This document shows, piece after piece, positions 24,910-33,572 of a DNA stretch of 64,000 nucleotides (position 1 is its first letter; each line of letters begins with the position of its first letter). The stretch covers positions 56,445-120,444 of the forward strand of contig NZ_JBMGPW010000010.1 in the NCBI RefSeq assembly GCF_049060325.1. Reading direction: 5' to 3'. A program made the position numbers and the translations under genes. Source of the stretch: Vescimonas sanitatis. Lineage in GTDB: Bacteria > Bacillota > Clostridia > Oscillospirales > Oscillospiraceae. The notes beneath the pieces are model-generated. The model saw nothing but the letters and a program-made list of their open reading frames with translations, was not told where the DNA came from and searched no databases.

Positions 24910-25620
24910 TCATGCTCCATCATAGGTGTGGCTTTCCCAGATGGCCTCAAATTCCGCTTTCTCTATGATGCAGGCGTGGAATTCCTCGCCCCAGATATGG
25001 GCGTTCAATTCCTCCACGGTGGGGATCGGCGTGATCTCGATGGCACCGTCGTAAAGGTCAGGGATGTTGTGGGTGCGGCCATCTGCAAAAATGTCGATGG
25101 AGCGATGGGCCAGCCGCTCATTTTCGGTATCCACTTCATAGAGGATGACCGGTGGTTCACCCTCCGGTGCGCCCTCCCAAAAGAGCTTGATGTACTCGAT
25201 TTTGCCAAGATAAGTCCGCATCGCTTTTTCATCAGCACAGGCTACTCGGATCATTTTGGCCAGCATCATCAAATCGTCGATGTATTGGGAATACACGCAG
25301 AACACATCCTCGTCAGAGTCGAAGTGAAACATACCCACACCGCTGTTGTTTTCCTCAAACTCCCGTATCACGCCCCGGACCAGCCGTTCCCAGTCTCCGC
25401 TGCTGCCGGTCAGTCCCAGCCGGCAGAATTCTTCTGTCCGGAACCCGTCACTGATCTTCAGCAGAAGGGAGATGGCATAGGGGTGGTGGGGAATGAGAAA
25501 GAATGGCGCGATCTGCTCCGGCTTCACCCAGATTTTGAAGGGCGGGCGCGGATCAGGTATCCAGGGCAAGATTTCCCATTCGTCCTCCGGCCGGTTTCCG
25601 TATTGGCAAAGGTCTTTCAT
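24910..25620 (-). CDS. Imm51-like domain fused to a DUF6881-like domain
   Basis: A 236-aa protein in two parts. The first (about 25-130: FKIWVKPEQIAPFFLIPHH, GLTGSSGDWERLVRGVIREF, GVGMFHFDSDEDVFCVYSQY, DDLMMLAKMIRVACAD) follows the Imm51 pattern. The second (about 138-195: IEYIKLFWEGAPEGEPPVIL followed by YEVDTENERLAHRSIDIFAD and GRTHNIP) follows the DUF6881 pattern of a strand-rich module, YIKVxWxHxxxxxPxxxYxELD. Each occurs alone elsewhere; here they are one polypeptide, a small example of the same chaining seen in the 2065-aa protein. Start ATG 25620 after GAGGAG. Confidence 0.72.
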   Translation of the reverse strand: MKDLCQYGNRPEDEWEILPWIPDPRPPFKIWVKPEQIAPFFLIPHHPYAISLLLKISDGFRTEEFCRLGLTGSSGDWERLVRGVIREFEENNSGVGMFHFDSDEDVFCVYSQYIDDLMMLAKMIRVACADEKAMRTYLGKIEYIKLFWEGAPEGEPPVILYEVDTENERLAHRSIDIFADGRTHNIPDLYDGAIEITPIPTVEELNAHIWGEEFHACIIEKAEFEAIWESHTYDGA

Positions 25621-25630
25621 AGTGTTCTCC

Positions 25631-25876
25631 TCATTCGATGTCGCTTAGTTCTTCTTTCACATCCAGTGGAGCGCCGTCCAGAGATGTGATCTGTGCCAGT
25701 TCTGTTTCCGTCAGATTTTTCAGGAAAATGCAGTATTCGTCCGGGTGGCCTCCCACAAACTCCATTTTGGGCATCTCGATCTGCTGTGGGTCGGTGATCC
25801 ACAGGCAAGGTTCTCCTGTTGCCCAAAACCGAGTCAGAGTAAGAATTTGGCCGTTGTAAATTACTTTCTGTTCCAT
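25631..25876 (-). CDS. Unrecognised 81-aa acidic protein
   Basis: The likely start is the ATG at 25876 (MEQKVIYNGQILTLTRFWAT); another ATG two codons earlier overlaps the upstream stop. A longer frame to 26089 only shadows the upstream gene. The C-terminal half is ILF-rich and acidic (CIFLKNLTETELAQITSLDG). It is a small soluble protein tucked between a zinc-ribbon gene and the Imm51-DUF6881 gene. No family is recognised. Confidence 0.7.
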   Translation of the reverse strand: MEQKVIYNGQILTLTRFWATGEPCLWITDPQQIEMPKMEFVGGHPDEYCIFLKNLTETELAQITSLDGAPLDVKEELSDIE

Positions 25877-25878
25877 CC

Positions 25879-26478
25879 TCATTTCTCCTGCATTTGCCTC
25901 AGCAGCTTCACGATCCGCTCCCGGTTCTTTGCGGTTTTCATAAAGGTGGGGAGATGGTCGGCCTGGGTCATTTTCGCTCTTCCCGGCGGCTTTTCCCGCA
26001 GTCCGGCGCTGAGATAGCCGATCAGATAGGCAAGATGTTCTCGGTTGAGTGCCCATACAGGTTTTCCCTGAAATGAAGTCAAAAACCATAGTTTCAACCC
26101 GAAATAAGGTTCTCGTCCATCTCTGATTTCGCCAATATATGAAAACGCCTCCGCTGTTTTATGAACTTCTCCCGACATGGTTGTTCCGCAATAGGGGCAG
26201 GTCACATGGAGGACGGGAAAATGCTGCTTTGCCGTATCTTCAATATCCACTCGGTAGTACCTGCCGCAGTTTTTGCACTGGTTATGGACATCATAACGGT
26301 AGATCGTCCGATCCTGCGTCATCCGGTGGCCGCAGCTCAGGCACCGGAAATAGGCGTTGTCATCATCCGCTGTCACCACACCTGCGCCATGGCACTTGGG
26401 GCATTTCACCTGAATGCCAGAGGTCAGGGCGTTGTATGCACTGTATGTAAAGTAGGGTTCATCAACAATTCGGCTCAT
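25879..26478 (-). CDS. Zinc-ribbon protein with four CxxC knuckles
   Basis: 199 aa from ATG 26478 (GAAAGGAG upstream). Four knuckles, KCPKCHGAG, FRCLSCGHR, QCKNCGRYY and VTCPYCGTT, make two zinc ribbons in the first 105 residues. A helical C-terminal half contains an ALNREHLAYLIGYLSAGLRE segment. The layout suggests a nucleic-acid- or protein-binding adaptor. Similar zinc-ribbon proteins are scattered in immunity arrays, with no known function. Confidence 0.75.
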   Translation of the reverse strand: MSRIVDEPYFTYSAYNALTSGIQVKCPKCHGAGVVTADDDNAYFRCLSCGHRMTQDRTIYRYDVHNQCKNCGRYYRVDIEDTAKQHFPVLHVTCPYCGTTMSGEVHKTAEAFSYIGEIRDGREPYFGLKLWFLTSFQGKPVWALNREHLAYLIGYLSAGLREKPPGRAKMTQADHLPTFMKTAKNRERIVKLLRQMQEK

Positions 26479-26507
26479 GCGCCCACACTCCTTTCAGGAA
26501 ATTGCTT

Positions 26508-27107
26508 TCACAGCCGAAACCGGAACGGTTTCAAATCTTTTGTTTTGATTGTCAGATCCGAAACGCTCTCTTGCAGGACATTTACCTGTTCCAAATACTC
26601 CGCAGGTGCGTGGATCTGCTCCAGATAGCCTGCATAGCGGATAATCTGATCCAGCGCCCGTTTCCTGTATTTTGCGATTTCCCCCAAATGGGAATAACTG
26701 CGGCCTGACACATAGCTTGGAACATTGATAGACCGAATTGTTTCTATATCAAGCGTCCCATGCTCCTCTTTCTCAGATTTAATGGTGGCCAGCATATCTT
26801 CCGCAGAAAAACGGATGCCGCGTTCGCAGAGAAACCGCAGTTCATCAAACAGGTGGTTCGCCACAAAATGTTCAGCCAAGGGCTCAAAAATTACATCATC
26901 CTGATACCAGCCTCCGTGGGCGCAGGAAATTAGTTCACGGTAACGCTTTTCTGTGATCCACTGGCGCAGTATCTCTTTGCTCCCGTGCATCCATGCGTCC
27001 AGCCGGGCCTTTGTTTCTTCGGGGCTATCATTGGCTGTCCCATAGCAGGGCAGACCATTGTCTTTCAGCCACTTGGTTACTTCTTTGCTGAATTTTGTGT
27101 AGCTCAA
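26508..27107 (-). CDS. Unrecognised 199-aa helical cargo protein
   Basis: The start is a TTG at 27107 preceded by AAAGGGGTG. The product is helical throughout (FSKEVTKWLKDNGLPCYGTA, HGSKEILRQWITEKRYRELI, FDELRFLCERGIRFSAEDML) and ends with paired basic residues. One to three weak ankyrin- or HEAT-like helix pairs could be present. No enzymatic motif or membrane segment is seen. It is one of several scaffold-type proteins in the array. Confidence 0.75.
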   Translation of the reverse strand: MSYTKFSKEVTKWLKDNGLPCYGTANDSPEETKARLDAWMHGSKEILRQWITEKRYRELISCAHGGWYQDDVIFEPLAEHFVANHLFDELRFLCERGIRFSAEDMLATIKSEKEEHGTLDIETIRSINVPSYVSGRSYSHLGEIAKYRKRALDQIIRYAGYLEQIHAPAEYLEQVNVLQESVSDLTIKTKDLKPFRFRL

Positions 27108-27120
27108 TGTGACACCCCTT

Positions 27121-28602
27121 TCAAAAATCCCTCAACTGCTCAAACTTCTCCATCAGGGCATCCTTCTGGAGCGTGCCATCCGGCAGGGCGTCCAGGATGC
27201 CCCGCAGGGCCATATAGATTTCATCCCGCTCCTCGGTTTCGATAAAGCCCATCTTGTTGAAGGTCTGGGTGTAGGCGGCCACCGCATCCAGCGCCTGGGC
27301 CTGGGCGTCCTCGCCCGGTTCAGCGGCCAACTTCATCAGCTGGGAACGGGTCTTGCGGTATTGATTGGCTGCCTTTTTCGCAGCGGCGGCAGGAATATGC
27401 TCCGCACCGTCCCAGCCCCGGAAGGGATTGTCCAGATTTTGCGCCAGCCACTCCGGTTTCCGGGGTTTGGTGATCCGCAGATCCATTCCCGGCTTGCTTT
27501 TCCAGAGCTGCTTTGCCGCTTTTGCCGCCGTCTCCGGCAGGCTGGTCATCCAGAACCAGCGAAGCTCCGGCATCTGCTCCGGGGTGGGGATGTCATCCGC
27601 GCCGAAGCCAAACAGGTCGAAGGTGGAGAGGTTCGTCAGTTCCCGGAACCCTCGCACAGCGGAGAAGTTCTCCAGGTTTCCCTGCGCGCCCCAGAGCCGC
27701 AGTTCCTTTAAGTGGGGATGGACAGCAGCCAGTCCGCTCAGATCAAAGTCCTTCAGCTCGATGCCATGCAGCCCCCGTAGGTTCGGCAGTTCCGTGTGCG
27801 GGCGGTATTCCCCGATAAATTGGAGGGTCAAACCGCTGCCATCTTCGGGGGCATGGATGGCACAGGCGTCCGGCCCCTTGTTCTGGAACAGGAGCAGCTC
27901 CGTTCCCTCACACAGCCACAGTTCCTCCAGCCCGGTCATATCCAGCATCAGCTTTCTGATGCTGGTGCCTCGCAGATCAAGTGTCCTCTGACCGTGGTTC
28001 AGCAAAGTCACTTCATCAACAAAGGGGGATTCCCGCAAAAACTCCAGCAGATCCGGGTGCCACCGCTCGCAGATGAGTTCGGAGAGGCAGGGCAGAGCCT
28101 TTAGTTCCAGCGCCGAATCGAATGGTGCGTACTGGTCCATCACCCGATGGTTGTTGACCTTCAGCTGGATACCGCCGATCTCCGTTTGCTCGTCACTGTC
28201 CATGGCCTCCTTGAAGGCCCGCCGCCGTTCCTCCGGAATGGCCTGCCACCGGATCTGGAGATACACATCATAGCCGTCACTCCAGCCTCCGTAGGAGCGG
28301 CAGGGCTGGTCGGTGAAGGGCGGAAGTGTGCCCACCAGTTTATATTGGGGCGGGACCTCCAACGGCACCCGCAGCAGGTGGAGGTCGCGGGACCAGTACA
28401 TGAAGTCCTTGTAGAGCGGGCGGAGATGGGGCAGTTCCTCCGCAGTTAGAGGGGCGTCGCCCACCCAATCCAGAGAGAGGATCACCGCCCAAGACTCTTT
28501 GCTCACCGTGTCTGGCGGCGCAATATAGGCTACCTGACAGGCGGTGTAGCGTTTCAGATATTGGTTGTAGACCGTATAGACCTCTCCGGCATTGGCTTTC
28601 AT
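27121..28602 (-). CDS. Imm26-like domain plus LRR-like repeats, 493 aa
   Basis: ATG 28602 follows AAAGGAG. Residues 5-95 (VYTVYNQYLKRYTACQVAYI, AVILSLDWVGDAPL, YKLVGTLPP) resemble Imm26, a strand-rich immunity domain beginning G-x-V-Y-x-Y. Residues 165-370 hold irregular leucine-rich repeats (LPCLSELICERWHPDLLEFL, MTGLEELWLCEGTELLLF, HPHLKELRLWGAQGNLEN). The C-terminus is helical, with AAAKKAANQYRKTRSQLM. The combination of an immunity domain and LRR suggests broad target binding. It is cytoplasmic by sequence. Confidence 0.68.
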   Translation of the reverse strand: MKANAGEVYTVYNQYLKRYTACQVAYIAPPDTVSKESWAVILSLDWVGDAPLTAEELPHLRPLYKDFMYWSRDLHLLRVPLEVPPQYKLVGTLPPFTDQPCRSYGGWSDGYDVYLQIRWQAIPEERRRAFKEAMDSDEQTEIGGIQLKVNNHRVMDQYAPFDSALELKALPCLSELICERWHPDLLEFLRESPFVDEVTLLNHGQRTLDLRGTSIRKLMLDMTGLEELWLCEGTELLLFQNKGPDACAIHAPEDGSGLTLQFIGEYRPHTELPNLRGLHGIELKDFDLSGLAAVHPHLKELRLWGAQGNLENFSAVRGFRELTNLSTFDLFGFGADDIPTPEQMPELRWFWMTSLPETAAKAAKQLWKSKPGMDLRITKPRKPEWLAQNLDNPFRGWDGAEHIPAAAAKKAANQYRKTRSQLMKLAAEPGEDAQAQALDAVAAYTQTFNKMGFIETEERDEIYMALRGILDALPDGTLQKDALMEKFEQLRDF

Positions 28603-28629
28603 AGTGTTCTCCTTTGTTCTATCACATTT

Positions 28630-29361
28630 TTAATCCTGTTCTCGATAACTGGCTTCAATGTCAATGAACCGCACATACACGGCACAGACTTCGCCCTTTG
28701 CGTCATAGCCGAAGTAGACGGGATAGTAGCCGTCACCCCAGCCGGAGGCAAAGATGGGCAGGTTGCAGTCCGTGTCCGGCACTGTCCAGTTGAGCCAGTC
28801 GCCGCAGTCTCCCTGATATTTGGGGTGAGCTTTGGCATTTTCCTCCATCAAGTCGCAGAACAGGTCGTTGTAGGGGTCGATGTCCGGGTCTTCTTCCAGA
28901 CGCTTGGCCCAGTAGGTCTTGAAGGCCGCCTGGGTCTGGATGTCCGCAACGCAGCCCATCCCGGCGTCTACGCCAAAGCCAAAATACTCGTCCTCGCCCA
29001 GTTCCTCGTCCAGATCCTCGTTGCCCACCATGCCCAGCTCATAGCGGACAGGCTTTTCCTGAGAAACCTCCACCTTGACGCAGGCATAGCGGTCGCCGTA
29101 TTGTTCGCTGGGCACCACGCAGATTTTCACCGGATAAGTTCCGGCGGGGATCGTTTGAAGGAACGGCAGAGTGTCCTCCAGTTCCACCAGCGGATCACAG
29201 GCGAAGATCTGCCCGGTGGGGAAATGGACGGCACCGATGTCCAGTACATCCACCGCCATGTTCCCAATCACTTTCTCTGTGAAATGGGCCTCCAAGTCAT
29301 CTTTACAGGTCAATTTATCCTTGATTGCTTCGTATTTGTTCAGCCATTCAGTTGTAGGCAT
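28630..29361 (-). CDS. DUF4241-family protein
   Basis: 243 aa from ATG 29361 (CAGGAGG upstream). The DUF4241 pattern is clear: TGQIFACDPLVELEDTLPFL, IPAGTYPVKICVVPSEQYG, RYACVKVEVSQEKPVRYELG, then FGFGVDAGMGCVADIQTQ and a C-terminal WGDGYYPVYFGYDAKGEVCA. This family is common in polymorphic-toxin loci and is regarded as an immunity type. No signal peptide is present. Confidence 0.88.
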   Translation of the reverse strand: MPTTEWLNKYEAIKDKLTCKDDLEAHFTEKVIGNMAVDVLDIGAVHFPTGQIFACDPLVELEDTLPFLQTIPAGTYPVKICVVPSEQYGDRYACVKVEVSQEKPVRYELGMVGNEDLDEELGEDEYFGFGVDAGMGCVADIQTQAAFKTYWAKRLEEDPDIDPYNDLFCDLMEENAKAHPKYQGDCGDWLNWTVPDTDCNLPIFASGWGDGYYPVYFGYDAKGEVCAVYVRFIDIEASYREQD

Positions 29362-29397
29362 ATCAGTTTCCTCCTGTTGGTTTGGTTTGAGGATCGG

Positions 29398-29748
29398 TCA
29401 GCTCTCTACAATGCGAACCGGTTTTCCTCCAATTTCAATTTCCAGCTTTACGCCGTAGTCCTCCGCCCACGCAGGGCACTTGCTGAGCAGGGCCAGGATG
29501 CGCTCATCCGGCTCCCGGTCAAGGGTCACCCGCAAAATCACGGACCAGTCCCCATATTCCTTTTGAAATTCCTCGCTCTGGGTGTGGTTCAGGTAGCCCT
29601 CCATCTTATCCAACAGGGCCTTCTGTGTTTCCGGGGAGCCGTCAATGAAACCGTTGCAGACGAGGACCATCAAAACTTCCTTTGTTTCGGTTTTTTCCGC
29701 CAGAATGTCAATCTTGTGCAGATCCCCGAACATATCTTCAATCGCCAT
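29398..29748 (-). CDS. DUF6572-like small protein
   Basis: 116 aa from ATG 29748, just five bases after the stop of the upstream zinc-ribbon gene; a longer frame merely shadows that gene. MAIEDMFGDLHKIDILAEKT followed by VLMVLVCNGFIDGSPETQKA and LLDKMEGYLNHTQSEEFQKE resembles DUF6572 (helix packed on a three-strand sheet, ending in a PDERILALLSKC segment). The assignment is from memory of the pattern. A small soluble immunity protein is the likely role. Confidence 0.68.
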   Translation of the reverse strand: MAIEDMFGDLHKIDILAEKTETKEVLMVLVCNGFIDGSPETQKALLDKMEGYLNHTQSEEFQKEYGDWSVILRVTLDREPDERILALLSKCPAWAEDYGVKLEIEIGGKPVRIVES

Positions 29749-29753
29749 CGCTT

Positions 29754-29978
29754 TCACCGATCCTTTTTGACGCATTCTTTTTCCAAATGCTTGATGTACT
29801 CGCTCTTTGAGCCGTCCCAGCAGCAGTTCACACATCGGCCATTCTGAAAATGGTGGGGACAATTTGGGTAGCCATAGAGAACATGGGCGCATTCCGGGCA
29901 CAGCCCCATCATCTGTGAGGAGCCTTTCAAAAACAGGCTGCCGCACTCATCACAGACGGCCAGTTCTTTTTCTGCCAT
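29754..29978 (-). CDS. 74-aa cysteine-rich zinc-ribbon protein
   Basis: MAEKELAVCDECGSLFLKGS starts a small protein with CxxC at VCDECG, LCPECA, and a later NCPHHFQNGRCVNCCWDG block, giving eight or nine Cys/His ligands for two zinc sites. It has no strong ribosome site and starts four bases after the upstream DUF5713-like stop, so it is probably translated by coupling. A similar but distinct small zinc protein lies at 39596-39874. The function is unknown. Confidence 0.72.
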   Translation of the reverse strand: MAEKELAVCDECGSLFLKGSSQMMGLCPECAHVLYGYPNCPHHFQNGRCVNCCWDGSKSEYIKHLEKECVKKDR

Positions 29979-29983
29979 GAGGT

Positions 29984-30310
29984 TTACCAGTCCCGTTCCC
30001 GGATGGCCTCCTCGGTATCAATGGGGATATTGAACCACTCCAGAATGTAGGCCACATTTGCTGCAATGCATTCCCGCGCCACGGTTTCGATCTCGCTGTC
30101 GTTCTCGTCAAACTCCTCCTGGAGATCATTGATGCCGCAGACCGCTTCGTCCAGCGTCTCCTGCACCACTTCGGTGTCGGTTTCGCCACTCTCCAGCAGG
30201 TCGATGACTTTCTGGAGTTCGTCCTTTACCTTGTCCACCAGAAAGGCAGGATAGTAATTGTCCTGATACATCTCGTCCAGCAGATTGTAATTAGGGTCAA
30301 ATGCTTTCAT
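29984..30310 (-). CDS. DUF5713-family protein
   Basis: 108 aa from ATG 30310, nine bases after AAAGGAG. The pattern NYNLLDEMYQDNYYPAFLVD, KVKDELQKVIDLLESGETD, EVVQETLDEAVCGINDLQEE and a FNIPIDTEEAIRERDW end matches DUF5713, a short acidic helical family often found among SUKH and other immunity genes. It stands between a SUKH-like gene and a zinc-ribbon gene. Confidence 0.82.
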   Translation of the reverse strand: MKAFDPNYNLLDEMYQDNYYPAFLVDKVKDELQKVIDLLESGETDTEVVQETLDEAVCGINDLQEEFDENDSEIETVARECIAANVAYILEWFNIPIDTEEAIRERDW

Positions 30311-30326
30311 AGGGATTGCTCCTTTC

Positions 30327-30872
30327 TCATTCAAACATCAGGCCGTATGATTCGGTCAGGCTGCCATCGTCCTCATGGAACATACACTGATACAGAGGCT
30401 GGCGCTGTGTTGCTTTGCGGAACCGCTCCAGAATCGGAGCCAGCGGCTCATCGGTAGGGATGCCGAAAGCATCAGCTACCCGCCGCCAGCTGTCCATATC
30501 CATATCTTCCAAGTTGATGTTGCGCTGCCTCTGTCCGTATTCCTCCAGTGTTTTGGAGTCCGCATACTCCTTTGCGTCACAACAGTCGTGCCAGCAGATA
30601 CAGCTCACAATCAGTGAAAAAAGGTCATCCATACTCTCAGCCAGACGGCCTGCCTCACCTTCGCTGCTGTAATAGCCGATGGAGCCATCTTCCAACAGGT
30701 GGTATTCTCCGCCGGAGCCATCTCTGGCAAAAGCCATACCGGGCAGTGTGAAGGTTGCTCGACCATCCGCCTCATCCCTCGGGGACAAATCATCCAGCAG
30801 GAAGAAGTCAAAAAGGGAATCAAACTCCTCTGCCAGATCAGGGTCATCACGCAGCGCTTTCAAATAATCCAT
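30327..30872 (-). CDS. SUKH-like acidic immunity protein, 181 aa
   Basis: ATG 30872 follows CGGAGGA. The TLPGMAFARDGSGGEYHLLE segment, then DGSIGYYSSEGEAGRLAESM and DDLFSLIVSCICWHDC, gives the SUKH-like order of an FAxDGSGxxY strand, a GxIG strand and a helix. The protein is very acidic. It is best read as a divergent SUKH-superfamily member. It precedes the DUF5713 gene by 16 bases. Confidence 0.65.
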   Translation of the reverse strand: MDYLKALRDDPDLAEEFDSLFDFFLLDDLSPRDEADGRATFTLPGMAFARDGSGGEYHLLEDGSIGYYSSEGEAGRLAESMDDLFSLIVSCICWHDCCDAKEYADSKTLEEYGQRQRNINLEDMDMDSWRRVADAFGIPTDEPLAPILERFRKATQRQPLYQCMFHEDDGSLTESYGLMFE

Positions 30873-30888
30873 AGCCGTTTTCCTCCGT

Positions 30889-31893
30889 CTACTGTTCTGG
30901 TTTTAACTCATGCAGCCTTTCCAGCCACAGCGGTTCTTCAATCATCTCATCGTTTTGGTAAAAATGTTCCTTGTCACGGGCCAGATGATCGGCAAGCGGT
31001 GGTGCTTCTGGCGGGGTACATACCGCAAAACTGTCCCAATCTGCCCCCTTAATCTCCCGGTTGAGGTAGTACACCCGCTTGGCATCGCGGGAATACCAGT
31101 GCCCAAGCAGTTCCCAGGAAGTCAGCTCTGCCTTGGGAAGCTGCTTACCGTAAGCATAGATTCGTTTCTCATCCCTGGCAAAATAGGTGTCGCCCAACGA
31201 GAGGAAAGAGGAAACTTCCGCGCCTTTGATGATCTTCACCTTGCCGTCTCCGTTGTGGAAGTAGACCTGCCGGCTGTCCTTTGCATATCCCTGTGGCGCG
31301 CCCGAATCGTTCTGGCCATTGTCCAACACCTGGAAGGTTGTCAGCTCTACATCTGGGATTCTCCCGCTGGTGGTGTAGACGGTTGTTTTGTCCATCGCGT
31401 AGGCATAGTTTAACACCCGAAACGATGCCGGGTCTGCTCCACGCAGGCGAATCCCGCCGAGAAAGCAGGCCGTAGAGGATTTGCCCCAGTAACGCCAGCA
31501 GCAGAAGTCTTTGGGAGAAACACCCTTCAACAAGCCGTTTTCATATAGGCCAGAGAAATATACGGCTCCATCCTGAAAGAAAAACTCATTGTCCAGCGTC
31601 TCTATGTTTGTGATCGGCTGCAGCAGTTCTTCGTGATGATCTGTTATGCTCAGTTCGATTTCGTCGTCGCTATAAACTAAGTAGAGCCCATGAGGGGACT
31701 TTCTGTCGAAATGCAGTTCAATGTCACAATATTTGAGGATCAAAGGTTTTCCGTCGCTTCTCATGGTGGAAACAGCATCGGGCTTGCCGAAAATCTCTAT
31801 CACCTCATCTTGTGACATGCCGAATTTCAGCGGTGAAATGTCCCACGGATTCTGCAATATTTGATTGCGCCAAATCGTAAAGTCCTGTTTCAT
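30889..31893 (-). CDS. DKNYY-repeat-like protein, 334 aa
   Basis: The first 120 residues include WDISPLKFGMSQDEVIEIFG, a SmpA/OmlA-like start. The rest has repeated short units such as YAKDSRQVYFHNGDGKVKI, YFARDEKRIYAYGKQL, YSRDAKRVYYLNREIKGAD and LARDKEHFYQNDEMI, each a D-x-x-x-V/I-Y-Y pattern as in the DKNYY family. DKNYY repeats form a surface of unknown function and are common in immunity clusters. ATG 31893 overlaps the SUKH-3-like stop (ATGA). Confidence 0.75.
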   Translation of the reverse strand: MKQDFTIWRNQILQNPWDISPLKFGMSQDEVIEIFGKPDAVSTMRSDGKPLILKYCDIELHFDRKSPHGLYLVYSDDEIELSITDHHEELLQPITNIETLDNEFFFQDGAVYFSGLYENGLLKGVSPKDFCCWRYWGKSSTACFLGGIRLRGADPASFRVLNYAYAMDKTTVYTTSGRIPDVELTTFQVLDNGQNDSGAPQGYAKDSRQVYFHNGDGKVKIIKGAEVSSFLSLGDTYFARDEKRIYAYGKQLPKAELTSWELLGHWYSRDAKRVYYLNREIKGADWDSFAVCTPPEAPPLADHLARDKEHFYQNDEMIEEPLWLERLHELKPEQ

Positions 31894-32444
31894 AGTTTTC
31901 CGTCCAGTGCCTCCACAGTTTTCATGGCAGCGGAATCAAATTTACACTGCCGCAGGTCCCGTTCAATCAGGGCAAACACATCGGGGAAGCACTCGATCTC
32001 GTCCTGATACTCATATTTCGCATACAGTTTCCCGTACTCCGAGATCCAGACCTCTGCCGGGTAGTAGTAGCCGATGTGACCGATGGGCTGGCACTTCTGA
32101 CCGGCAGCCTGTTCGATCTCCGCCAGCTCACAGCCGGACATATCCCGGAAATAGGCTTCTTCCAAATGGTTTTTGATTCCGTTGACCAGGTAAGGGAACA
32201 GAGCAAACTCAAAGTCAGCCGCCCATTTCAGCTTTTTCTGCGCCAAGTACCACTCGCAGCACAGGCCGAAATACTTGCGATAAAACCGTTGAATGGTCTT
32301 CATCATCGGGACGCCATGATCGGCGTAATACTGCTCCGCAATGGAAATATCCACACTGCGGCCTTCGTACCACCCGGCGTACTCCATCAGTTGCTTAACC
32401 TTGCTGCCCAGATCGCCAGAGATAGGGATGCGTTCTTTGATCAT
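31890..32444 (-). CDS. SUKH-3-like immunity protein
   Basis: 184 aa from ATG 32444 (AGGAGG upstream). The opening LMEYAGWYEGRSVDISIAEQ is characteristic of SUKH-3 (AGWxxGR), followed by a helical part and a GHIGYYYPAEVWISEYGKLY strand set in the position of the SUKH beta core. It ends with an ECFPDVFALIERDL helix. SUKH-3 members are toxin-binding immunity proteins, many linked to nuclease toxins. It overlaps the DKNYY gene. Confidence 0.82.
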   Translation of the reverse strand: MIKERIPISGDLGSKVKQLMEYAGWYEGRSVDISIAEQYYADHGVPMMKTIQRFYRKYFGLCCEWYLAQKKLKWAADFEFALFPYLVNGIKNHLEEAYFRDMSGCELAEIEQAAGQKCQPIGHIGYYYPAEVWISEYGKLYAKYEYQDEIECFPDVFALIERDLRQCKFDSAAMKTVEALDGKL

Positions 32445-32466
32445 GGTAGTATCCTCCTGTTTTTCG

Positions 32467-33066
32467 TCACCACAGCCGGTCGATCTGGGTATATATCTTA
32501 TTCGGTTCTCTGTCCGTAAAACTGGTCAATGCGTCGGTGGGTTCTGCAAGCGGCATCACATTCAAAATATCCAGTACATAATACCAGATCCCAGTGTCCC
32601 AGTCTCGGAACCGCCCATTGCAGACAGCTCGACCATAATCACCAGGAAGCAAATCCAGTGCCAGCTCATTGAGGGGCTGTTTTTGCCCGGTCTTATCATA
32701 GGTATATCGCTCCGGCATGGCGCCGATGTGCCAATCATAGCGGTAACGCACCTGGATTCCGGACTCCTGCTGAATCAGTTCAAAAGGGTGAAGCCGCATT
32801 GTGCCATTCGGCTTCCATTCCATCAGCCTGCGACAGTCCCTATCAATCCGAAATCCATCGGGCCTCTGTACGATAGATGCAAAGTGAGTAGGTAGGCCAA
32901 AGGAATAATAAGAGAAGAAGTCTTTAGGCAGCCGCATCGCTCTGGGATACTGGTTCCGTTGTGCGGCGGCGTTTCCGCCCCGGCAATCTTTATACCATTG
33001 CAGGCGGATCTGCTGGATCAGAAGCGTGGGCAGATATTTTTCTCTTTTTCTTTCCTCAGCTCTCAT
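32467..33066 (-). CDS. Unrecognised 199-aa basic cargo protein
   Basis: ATG 33066 overlaps the DUF2004-like gene by eleven bases and lacks a strong ribosome site. The product is unusual for this array because its front is basic (MRAEERKREKYLPTLLIQQI, RLQWYKDCRGGNAAAQRNQY). It continues with FFSYYSFGLPTHFASIVQRP and a DWDTGIWYYVLDILNV strand-helix set. No membrane or catalytic motif is apparent. No family is recognised. Confidence 0.72.
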   Translation of the reverse strand: MRAEERKREKYLPTLLIQQIRLQWYKDCRGGNAAAQRNQYPRAMRLPKDFFSYYSFGLPTHFASIVQRPDGFRIDRDCRRLMEWKPNGTMRLHPFELIQQESGIQVRYRYDWHIGAMPERYTYDKTGQKQPLNELALDLLPGDYGRAVCNGRFRDWDTGIWYYVLDILNVMPLAEPTDALTSFTDREPNKIYTQIDRLW

Positions 33067-33559
33067 GGGTGATACAGAAAATCTCCTTGTTCAAGCCAAA
33101 GTAGATCACCAGCAGTTCGTCAGTAATCTCCGGATTGAAGGACAGGTCCAGAATGAAAACTTGCTGATCCATCCCGTCATCCACCAGACTGCCGAACCGC
33201 TTGAGCTTCAAAAAGTCCACCATCTCGGCAAAGGACAGCTTGGATGGGTCGGTTCCCGGAAAAAGTTCCGCCGCAATATCCGGGCCTACATCGTCCCGGT
33301 GGAACTCCATGAAACATGTCACAACGCTATGGTAGCGGCTGTCCTCGTCCGCCAGTGCCGCTTTGATGGCGGCTTTGGCCTTTTCCGCCAATTGCTCCGC
33401 CTCATCCAACATTCCTCCCACCACATCCATGGCAGCAGGATCAGCAGTCAGTTCTTCCTCTACATCGAAGATAAAGGGCAGTCCCGATTCCTCGGGAAAG
33501 TTGAAGATTTCCTCGCCGGGGGTATATGTAAAATCAATGCGTTTACAGCTCAGTTTCAT
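33056..33559 (-). CDS. DUF2004-like protein
   Basis: 167 aa from ATG 33559, where AAGGAGG lies upstream; the frame extends further but without a site. It is acidic and helical in the middle (VVGGMLDEAEQLAEKAKAAI, YHSVVTCFMEFHRDDVGPDI) with a DFLKLKRFGSLVDDG turn and a QQVFILDLSFNPEITDELLV strand at the end, the order seen in DUF2004. Like its neighbours, DUF2004 is frequent in immunity loci. Confidence 0.7.
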   Translation of the reverse strand: MKLSCKRIDFTYTPGEEIFNFPEESGLPFIFDVEEELTADPAAMDVVGGMLDEAEQLAEKAKAAIKAALADEDSRYHSVVTCFMEFHRDDVGPDIAAELFPGTDPSKLSFAEMVDFLKLKRFGSLVDDGMDQQVFILDLSFNPEITDELLVIYFGLNKEIFCITHES

Positions 33560-33572
33560 AATGTTATCCTCC

